From Ampullaceana balthica (lineage: Eukaryota > Mollusca > Gastropoda > Lymnaeidae), in NCBI GenBank assembly GCA_944989445.1, contig CALYLW010001070.1:62001-126000 (forward strand): 64,000 bases of DNA. Reading direction: 5' to 3'. A program made the translations under genes and the position numbers. The notes beneath the pieces are model-generated. The model had not been told where the DNA came from and did not search any database. It saw nothing but the letters and a program-made list of their open reading frames with translations. Each line of letters begins with the position of its first letter. The stretch's first letter is position 1. This document shows, in pieces, positions 46,310 through 57,200 of the stretch.

Positions 46310-47392
46310 CCTAATAAATTGAATACATATTTTTTTTCCTCATATTTTTTTTTGCCATTTAATTTTAATTAGTTAAATTAGTAGACGTAGAAGTAACTGG
46401 ACCACTAATGAAAGCGTTATTTTTTTTGGGATTATGAAAGTGTTTTAAATTTCCTAATTTGTTAATTATTTTGAATTTTTTTTGTTAAAAGTCATTGTAT
46501 TTAATTAACAAAATGATTCTAAACTATTTTTTGTTTTCGTTATTAATAATAATATTACTGTTAGATCAAATTTTTAAGAGAAATCACAATGTTTATTGTT
46601 TGTTGTCGTAAAATTGTGTTTTATTGACATTTCACATTTTACGACATTTGCATGTCTCCGGGTAACAATGGACGCTACTTCGAAGTCAAAATGAAATCTT
46701 ACTTAATGTGAGGTGTTACTTTATTGTTTATGAAATAAATATTGCGTAAAAAATTTTTATTATGTGTTTCACAAATTTTAATTTTCTACTCTTTATTTTG
46801 GGTTTATGTTAGGTGCACGCGAGGTGTTTCTTTTATAGGCTTAAGTCACCTAGGCTAATTTTCTAAACTAAACTTATCTTCAACTCCAAGGCCCAAGGCC
46901 ACGGCAAATGACCAATGCCAATGATTGTGATAATAATTGATAATGCTATTAGTGTCAATGTCCATTGCCGTAGACGTGGTCTGAGTGAGACAATTTCCAA
47001 ATTATTATTGAATATCAATGACATCTCAGAGTGTCAAGTCACACACTGTTTACACAGACTGATACTGATACTTCTGAATCATTTTCATTTATTTAATATT
47101 TGCTACTTAGCCTACTGATAAAATAAAAGTTTTGAAAGTCAATGATCAATTCAATGTTTATGAATTATTTAACTATATTTATGATTTATGATTTTTTTAA
47201 AAAGTATTGCTTCCTCCTTATCTTACCCTGTGCTGTCATCAACATTAATGTGACAAGATAATGTCAGTCACATACTCAAATTCAAATAATGTAAATGTTT
47301 TTAAATTAATAGTTTTTATGATCAGTAATTGTCATTAAAAGATGAAAAAAGATGAAAAAATATACCCCATAGTTTGACATATATTTTGTGAA
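46310..47392. other. Intergenic
   Basis: Very AT-rich; nothing recognisable. Confidence 0.5.
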
Positions 47393-47395
47393 ACA

Positions 47396-47824
47396 GGGGC
47401 CATCCATAAATGACATCACGCACCTAGGGAGGAGGGGGGTAACACATTTGTGACAATGTGTAATTAGGGGGAGGGGGTTAAGACATGTGACGTCACATCA
47501 AAACGAGCAACTTTAAATAAAAGTTCAACTTAAATATTTTATTGCTTACAATTTATTTAATGACGTTTTAAATGGTTTCACGGCCCACGGGTGTAACAAT
47601 ATTAGAGTGCAGGCTCACACTAAATACATACTTAAATGACGAAAAGGGATTTGAAACATGCTCATTTCAAATAGAAAATACAGCTTTTATTTGGGGGGGG
47701 GTGGGGGCAAAGTTTTGTGATGTCACATTGGAGTGGGGGTCTAAGTTTTTGTGACGACTTGTGATGAGGGGGGAGGGGGTAAAAAATAGGCCAAAATCGC
47801 GTGACGTCATTTATCGACGGCCCC
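47396..47824. mobile_element. GGGGCCGTCC MITE, copy 3, diverged
   Basis: Ends ggggccatccataaatgaca and its inverted partner tcatttatcgacggcccc; target duplications aca (47393-47395, 47825-47827). Lies 270 bp before the NEK11 start, so it may form part of the promoter region. Confidence 0.83.
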
Positions 47825-48093
47825 ACAGCCCTTAAAATTTAACTGAATTATTTGATCTGTGCAATGTTAAAGGTATTCTTTTTCAGGCTCTGAGAAAGTA
47901 GTAATAATTTGAAATCTGAAAATTAAAGACATTCATTAAATTTTAATTAAAATGTGTTAATGAATTGTTTCAAACTTAATAAGGTATTCTGGAAAGAAAA
48001 GTTCAATATGTAAACCACTTTTTTATTTTATTTAAATCATGAATTAGATATCAATTGGGAGCATTTATATAATCAACAAACTGGAGCACAAAA

Positions 48094-48236
48094 ATGCCTC
48101 CAAGCAGAGCAACGAAGGACAGGGAGACCAAAGATGCACGAGTTCTTGCCAACAGATATGAGATTGTAAAAAAATTGGGCAGTGGAAACTTTGGAACAGC
48201 ATTTTTATGCAAGGATAAAAAGTGCAATAATGAAAT
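48094..48236 (+). CDS. NEK11: NEK11 coding exon 1 (glycine loop)
   Basis: Residues 1-47 plus two bases. Start chosen at the ATG in aaaatgcctc, with A at -3. It carries [13 protein letters not shown], the ATP-binding glycine loop. Donor gtaagt. Confidence 0.88.
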
Positions 48237-51200
48237 GTAAGTTAGTTTGAGAGATAATTTGTATAATACTCTTATACATGTTTATGCATTTCAAACCATT
48301 CTGTAATGTTTTTCAGTGCATCCTTAACAATTTCTAGCTTTATATCTCATGCACTTGTCCATTTAGGGTATTTGGCATACCGTCAGGGTCCATTCTCTAT
48401 TGAAAATCACACTTGTAATGATACATTTTAGAACTATACTTACATATTTTTGTAACCTATCATCATCTGTGGCACTTAAGTTAATTTAGGGCCCTGGTCT
48501 GCTTGATGACATTCATCCTTTAAGTTGGTCCTTCTACAACTTCATCCACTTCTTGATCAGCCTGTTTAAAAAGGACATCTGCGCTCCTTAATCATTCCTT
48601 TTCTGAAGTAAACATTTGCAAACAGTTTGAAGAATATTTATGAAGGGCTTTCTTTAAAAATCAAATTAAAATTATATGGAGTCTTTTTCCACTTTCAAAC
48701 GTCAAGGAAAGTGCTGAAGGAGATCTCTGTCGGTGACCTCCAGCCTGATGAAACTGTGGATGCCATGCACGAGGCCAGACTTCTTTCCAAGTTGGATCAT
48801 CCTGGAATCGTCAAGTTTCACGACAGCTTTATTGATGGGGAGTACTTCTGTATTATAACAGAATACTGTGAGGTAAGTGAAAATGTTAAAAAAGATGAGA
48901 GAGTTTTATTAAATGTTTAAGAGGTAGATATTTTAATTGTTACTCAATATACATTTCTTTTGAAAATATTCGCCTTTTTTATTTTTAAAGAGTCAAAATA
49001 ATCACTTTAGAGTACCATGGAAAACATGTGACAAACTCCTTGTCATTAAAGACTAGGGCTAAATTAAGATTTTATTAAGCTAATATTAGAACATTTCTCA
49101 TAGAAGCTTCTATCTTAAATTAATATAGCTCTTATATCTTAACTGATGCCGCTTGTTTGAAATGGTATGACAAAGTATAAAAATGTAATTTTTCTTATAA
49201 AATAACTCATTTAGGGGGGAGATTTAGACCACAGAATCACAGAATACAAGAAATCAGGGAAATCCTTTGAGGAAAAGATTGTCTTAAATTGGATAATACA
49301 ACTTGTCTTAGCTGTTGAGTACATGCATAGCAGAAGAGTGCTTCACAGGGACCTAAAAACCAGGTGGTTCAAACCGAAATCTATCCTCTCAAATTATCTA
49401 CCAATATATTATGTAAAACTTCATAATCTGAATTTTTCTTTTCATATTAACATAGAAAAAATCGGAAAATATATTTGAGTAGCAAAGTATTTATTATTAA
49501 TTATTTACATCGTTCACAGAAATATATTTATTCGTAACAACTTAATGAAAATTGGAGATTTTGGGATATCACGTATCCTTATGGGCACAACCGATATGGC
49601 ATCAACATTCACTGGGACACCGTACTATATGAGCCCTGAGGTCTTAAAACATGAGGGTTATAACTCAAAGTCTGATGTATGGTAAATAATCATTTATTAA
49701 TCTGATCCTAATTCATATTGCGATAATGAAATAATCTCACTAGTCCTTGGATTTATTTAAAAATGAGAAATTTATTTTGGGTTTTACCTAAGACATCTAG
49801 AGTTAGTTGCCTGTTTTTAAAAATTCAACTAAACCAATTTAACTAAATTTCTGAAAAATATTCTGGCTATATGCATGGGAAAATCCTTTGAATAGTTCTT
49901 TTGTAAATATTAAAATGTTTGATATAAATGCACACATCATGAGTCTTAGATTCTACTTAAACCATGTTTTTAGCCTTAAAATGGGCACTTAAAAGTTTTT
50001 TTAAAAATTGAGATTAAATTAAAATACAGTGTGACTTAAATAAAAACGTGTAAAATTAACCCATCTTTTCGGTGATTATTTTTTTTTGGTCTTAGCCTTA
50101 AATTTAACACTGAAAATAATAAAAAAATGAAAATTGAATTATTTCCTTACACCAAAACCAGGTCAATCGGTTGTATAATGTATGAGATGTGTACTTTGGA
50201 GCATGCTTTCATGGGTCAGGGACTTATGGCTGTCATGTATAAGATTGTAGAGAAGGAAGCTCCTAATCTTCCAGAGAAATATTCCAAAGAGCTGAATGCA
50301 GTTTTCCAGAAGTGAGTGACTTTTAATTTTCTTGAAAGGACAAGAGTTATTTAGATTTTTCTTATCAGGAAAATAAATATTTCATGCTATGTTGGCGGCG
50401 TGTTTAAGGAAATTCATTCAGAGTACTATATAACTAGTCTGAGATAAACAGACATATTACAGACAAATGAAGAAAATCTCGTTAGCCATGGATACTGCTA
50501 GTTGATATTCTTGTAAAAGATCATGTGTCAACTAGGCCTGTCCACGGGTACCCGGTACCTTAGGAAATACCTAAGACGTCGGCCGTGTGAAATAAGGTGT
50601 ATGGAAGGTGGCTAGGTAACATTGTATAGCGGTCATAACGGGGGAAAATTATGTGATGTTTCGATCGGGTAACCCGGGTACCCGTTCGAAATTTGGACGG
50701 GTACCCGGGCAGCATTTTTCAACAATATTGACAGCCCTAGTGTCAACATATTTTAAATTTTTTTACAGAATGTTAATAAAAGATCCTGAAAAAAGACCTT
50801 CAGCCTCTGATGTCCTAAAAGTCCCCTTTATAGCAAGAAATATGGCTGTAAGTTGTTCATTTAAATATGGCTGTAAGTTATTCATTTAAATATGGCTGTA
50901 AGTTGTTCATTTAAATATGGCTGTAAGTTATTCTTTTAAATATGGCTGTAAGTTGTTCATTTAAATATGGCTGTAAGTTTTTCATTTAAATATGGCTGTA
51001 AGTTGTTCATTTAAATATGGCTGTAAGTTACAAAAGTTATTCATTTAAATATGGCTGTAAGTTGTTCATTTAACTATGGCTGTAAGTTATTCATTTTCTC
51101 ATAATGCACTTGAAAGTTATTATTATTTTTTTTTACCTTTAGGCAAAGATTATCCTCATCCTTTTCAAATTGCTTTGTTGCTATGACAAATTTTGTAAAA

Positions 51201-54200
51201 CCAAATTTCTTAAAAAATATTTTAATATTTAGTTTCACTATCAAAGGCTAAACAAATTTCTGTGATTTAATATTACTCTTTAACCATTTAATAAGAAAAG
51301 GAATATTCTGAATGATGAATTTTTTATTGACCGAGCAGAAGATGAAAGAGACTCTGACAGAGGAGTACAAGGCCAAGCACAACTTAAACCCTGAGACTGC
51401 AGACAGAGAAGCGTCAGAACTTGCTCTGTTATTGTGAGTAGGACGCAAAAATTCAATTTAACTTACGCATCAAGCAAATGTGGTGTCTAGTTTTATCTTG
51501 GCACAATACTTAATAAAACCGCACACACTTAATTTTACTGCTATGAATTTAAAAAAATATGCCTTATAGACACCACCTTTGATGGTACTCTTTATAATAT
51601 CAATTATTGAAGATGAGAATAGTTCTTTCCCAAATTTTTAAAAATATAAACATTAAAAAAAATTATGTACAATTTAATTAGCCTGATAATTTTATTTCTC
51701 TTAACATAGAAATTAAGTGAATTGGTTAAAGATGAGATATTTTATTTCTCTTAACATAGAAATTAAGGGAATTAGTTAAAGATGAGAGCATTTGAAGTTA
51801 TCTTCTTTTATTAAAAAAAGTTATAGACTGCTAGACTACTGCTAGACTGCTAGAATACTGCTAGACTGCTAGACTACTGCCTGACTGCTAGATTACTGCT
51901 AGACAGCTAGACTGCTAAACTAAACTAAACACATATTCTGTAGGCCTGAGACTAATCTCTTAAGGCCTTGGCTAGTACCTGGGAAATCTGCTCCATCTGT
52001 TGAGCATTGCCATACAACATTGTCTTTACATGGGACTCTTCCGCCTCCCTCACCTCTCCCGGCTATATCAAGCGCCGGGCAAGACGTCACCAGGTGTACG
52101 ACCGTCTCAGAGGCTTGGCTGCAATGACGGCAGTTCGAGTCCCTGTTGTGGTCTAGCCTGTGAAAAGTATGAGTTGGTTGGGCAGTGTTCTGTTCTCATC
52201 TGAGTCACTAAACTCTGGTGTTTGCGACTCAGGTTCCACCACTGGTCTGAACGGCTTGGCCTGGGCATGTTAGCGAATACCCCCCTGGCTGTCGTGTTGT
52301 TAGCCCACTCCTGGTACCACTTATTCCGGAAGTGGTCCTTTAGCCAGGTTTTAGCCCCAAGATAAGTGACTGGGGCCTCTGGTTGGGGCAGGGCCGCTCC
52401 TGCTTTGGCCAGGGAGTCTGCCTTTTCATTGCCGTTAACATTCACGTGGCTCGGGATCCACTGCACTGTTACCTTACCTCCAAGTCTTTCGAGCCTACCC
52501 ACGTCCTCCAAGATGGCGTCAACCAAGTGGGTACTACGCTTCTCACTAGCCAGGACTTCGAGAGCTGATCTCGAGTCACAAAACAGTACCGTGTCGAAAC
52601 CGAAAATTTTCGACCCCTGCAGTGTCCGGTGCACACTTTCCAGGGCCCTGTGTATAGCCTCAAGCTCCGCATCGTAATTCGATGCCATAGTCCCACAGGG
52701 ACCTAGAAGTTCTTCTTTTGGTGGCCCTTCCTATTGGGTATAAGATGAGCGCACCATATCCTGCAATTCCTTCACTTGAACTGGCAGACCCATCCGTGAA
52801 CACTTTCACTTGGGTTCCCGCGAACCCTTCTATTGTCTCAAGGGCAGCCGCTTTCTGTACATGTTCAGGGCTGCGTTTTGTCACTGCCGTGTCAGTCAAA
52901 GACAAATGTATTTCGGGACGTGTGCATTCCGCATAGGGCGGTTTGAGTGGGACATTTATAATTTGTCTTCTATTTCGTGGGGGTTTGACGTTCCTATCAA
53001 GTTCCGTTACTTGATGCATAAATGAGGAACGTTTCAAACACCCACGTCCGCCCCAGTTGTTCTGCATTTGGTAGCAGGGCTCCCTAGTGTCTAGCCTGCG
53101 GTACCTCTCTGACTGCTAGACTGCTAGACTGCATATTTCACAATTTTCAACAAATAAAGCTTATTAGTATGGATGCCATAATAATGAACTTGATTTCAAC
53201 GACCTCACCTCAGACGAGAGAAATCCCACCTTGATGATGTGAGATCGACCCTTGACAGATCTACTGACAAAAATCAAGCGGGCAACCAGGCAGAAAAACC
53301 AGGAGGGAAAAAACTAACAGCGAGAGAACGACTTTTGATGAAAAAAAGAGAAGAGGCTGACAGACGAGGTCAAGATCTGAAGTAAGAAGAATTTACACAG
53401 ACCTTTAGATATTTTCATTGTTTTATTTACACAGACCTTTAGATATTTTCATGTTTTTATTTACACAGACCTTTAGATATTTTCATGGTTTTATTTACAC
53501 AGACCTTTAGATATTTTCATGGTTTTATTTACACAGACCTTTAGATATTTTCATGGTTTTATTTACACAGACCTTTAGATATTTTCATGGTTTTGATCAT
53601 GTTCAACTATTGAGAGCTTGAAATTATATGACAATAAATTTTTTCTCTAATGGGAAGTAATCAGATTCTGAGTAAATAATTGTGAACAATCATTTAATAT
53701 AAATAGAATCTACATCATAAAAATAAACATTTTGAAAGGTCACAATGACCACATGTGGAGCACATTTTTTTTCCCAGGAAGGCCACACAAATTCAGCTGG
53801 TTGAAAACACAATGAGGAGAGAGAAAATAAAAAAAAATTTGGAACAATCAACTGTGAGTTGTAAATTATTTTAGAAATGTTGTGACTTCAGTTAGCGAAT
53901 TATTTTTAAAAAAATAGCTTCCGTAGCTAATTTATTTTCCATTTAAAAGAAAAAAAAATTATAACATAAGTGATGAAAAAAACATTCTAGATAATTAACT
54001 CTCTTCATTATTTAATTTTAATTTTTTTTTCTCTCCGCGTGGGACAGTTGGCTGCTTGGAAGGGGGGGTATGGAGAAGGCCAGGTGCTGAAGGAGGCTCT
54101 CACAGTCAAAGACCCTCGGTTAGAGCAGCCGTACTCACCTAAAGAAACTATAGGTAAACAAGTAATGGTCAACAAGACATTTATTTATCTTGAATTTTTA

Positions 54201-57200
54201 AGTATTTAAAATGTTTTTTTTTATTGTTGTTGTTTTCTTTTGTTTTTTTCAAAAGCAGAAATTTGGTTCAGGGTTTTGCAAATTTATCTCGTTTCAACAT
54301 ATCAATCAATGAAATATATCAGCTTGTAAAAGCAAAAGCTAAAACCATTTTCTCCATGATACTGTTTCTACCAGGGGGACTTTACCATGGTTACGACAGC
54401 TCGGAGGACGAAGACGGCAATACAGTGGCACAGCAAACCATCATCCGGCGTTACTCTGAGAAGGGTGCAACCGGCTCCACCAGAAGCGAAACAAGATTTA
54501 GTGACCGTTTAGTGCGGTCAATGTCCCACAAAACCCCCCGCACCTTGACTGACCACACCCCCTAATACACTCAGTATGACCATGGGAGCCAAAGTGTCTG
54601 AGGAAAGGGCAATTACTCCCATGAAAGACTTGATGGTTTACGGCAGGGAACATTCGTCCCTTGATTTTAAAGATGGTTAGTTCCGCAGCTGTTGTTTTAT
54701 TATCTTCTTATCTGCTACAGATGCTCCCTCTATACGGAAGATTTTTGCGTCCTACACTTTTCCATGGTTTGTGTCTAGTCCTGCATTCTTATTAGAGTTT
54801 TAAATGTTGATAAAGTGCTGTTTTTCCTGGTTTCTTCATGCAACCCATTCCACGTCCAAACTCCGGATGGGAAGAACAAGATTTTGTATGTGTTTGTTCT
54901 TGCATACAGAATTAGAAAAGTGTTTTTATCCTTATGTCCATTTAAGTTATCTTTGTGTTGTATTTGTGTTTTAGGAATGGGAACCTGTCTCATGATGTTT
55001 TGGGCTGTGTTAAAGCGAAGCAAAGTCAATTAATAGTGGAAGAAGATAATGTTCAATCTTTAAAATATCTTGTTCCACCATTTATTTTCCTCATAATAAG
55101 AAAAACATGTTTTCAGAGTAAATTCAAACTGATAACAATTGTAACCTAATTGTAACCTAATTGTAACCACCTAATTCGACCCAAACACTTTTTTTTTCAC
55201 AATTTTTTTAGACAAGGCAATCGTCTCCCTGGATGAAGTGAAGGGTTATTTCTAAATAAGTTATAGACACAGTGCTATGTATTCTTTAATATTACCTGAT
55301 TGTACCTCTTATCTGGATATCACATTACATCTCAGGCTTATAAAGTTATCAATGACATTTAGTGGGAAAAGAAATTAACTGATTTATCTTATCAATACAG
55401 ACGCTCCTTCTAAGCAGAAGATAATTGCGTCCACAGACCATGACAGATGATCTGTTGGCAAGTGATGCAGCGTTCACAGGCCACGTCTTTGTGGGTTTCA
55501 CGCTTTACCCAGCCGCCTAACTACATGTAGTGTTAGGGACCCATTCGGAGCTGGGTGACTCAGGGACGCCCTAGGCCCCGGGAACAAATCCTTGACTTTA
55601 CATGGATTCGAACCCGTGACCATCGGTACGCCAGTCGAGCGCGCTGCCACTCGACCACTGCGTACAATTTATATTAATCTTTCTCACAAGATGTCCATTT
55701 GCTGCCAAACATATATAATATAAAATAGTTGCAAAATATAATTTTAAAACTTAAACTGTTTTAGATGTTAAATAACTGAGGCAGATTTTTTTTAAAGTGA
55801 AGTTTTGCCCTAACTCTGGTACACCTCTAATTCTTTACATACCTCTAATTCTTTACATACCTCTAATTCTTTTTATACCTCTATTTCTTTATATACCTAT
55901 AGGTCTGTATATACCACTAATTCTTTATATACCTCTAATTCTTTACATACCTCTAATTCTTTACATACCTCTAATTCTTTATATACCTCTAGTTATTTAT
56001 ATACCTCTAATTCTTTTGTACCTCTAATTCTTTAAATACCTCTAATTCTTTACATACCTCTAATTCTTTATATACCTCTAATTCTTTATATACCTCAAAT
56101 TCTATATGAACCTCAAATTCTTTATATACCTCTAATTCTTTATATACCTCTATTTCTTTATATACCTCTTATTCTTTATATACCTCTAATTCTTTATATA
56201 CCTCTTATTCTTTATACACCTCTAATTCTTTATATACCTCTAATTCTTTTATACCTCTAATTCTTTATATACCTCCATTTCTTTATATACCTCTATTTCT
56301 TTACATACCTCTAATTCTTTATATACCTCTAATTCTTTATATACCTCTAATTCTTTATATACCTCTATTTCTTTTTATACCTCTATTTCTTTACATACCT
56401 CTAATTCTTTATATACCTCTAACTCTAACAACATACAGCTAATAGAAATAGTTGCCATTACATATATCGTAAGATATGAGTGAGGTTCAAATATCTCTAA
56501 TATCTGCAGGTATACCTGACAGCCCAGACCTGGCTGAAACCTACTATGAACAATTTGATGATTTTGTCGTTGACGATGATGATGATGTCATATTGGGGGG
56601 CAAGAAGAGCCGTTCTGTTGATGATGACGATGATGACACCATTGGAGCGCCGAAAGATGATGAAGAAGATTTCATTAACTGCCTGGAGAGAGCTCTTGAT
56701 AAGAGAAGTGCAGGTCAGAAGATGTTTGATTTAAGATATTAGAGCCTTATGACCCCAAGGTGTTATTGAGTTAGGCTAAACAAGTAAACAGCTATGATTA
56801 TTTAGACTGCTGTTGTTCATCCCTTGTAGTCGACGAGGACCACTCTCATCTTGTTAGTCCAGTGCTTAGGCAGCGACACGTGTCCTCTGGTAGCTTGTTA
56901 GCCTTATTCTTGCATGATAGGTGCGTCTGCATGTCGGACAAGAGATGGATGGTATGCCATCAGGACGGTTTTGAACTTGATCCTTCCTGGTCTGGCCCCT
57001 GGACTTGGCAGCCTTTTGTCTGTTTGCTCACAGACTGCTGCGCTGTTCTGTATCATAAAACACCAGGGGGCGTGGTCATACCCAATGTCCAAGGCCTATA
57101 GTGCAGTTTTAAGCGTATCCTTGTAGCACTCAAGTGGACCTCCCATCAGTAAGCTTGCCGTAGAAGTGCCTCTTTGGGAGCCGATGATCCGGCGTGCCCA

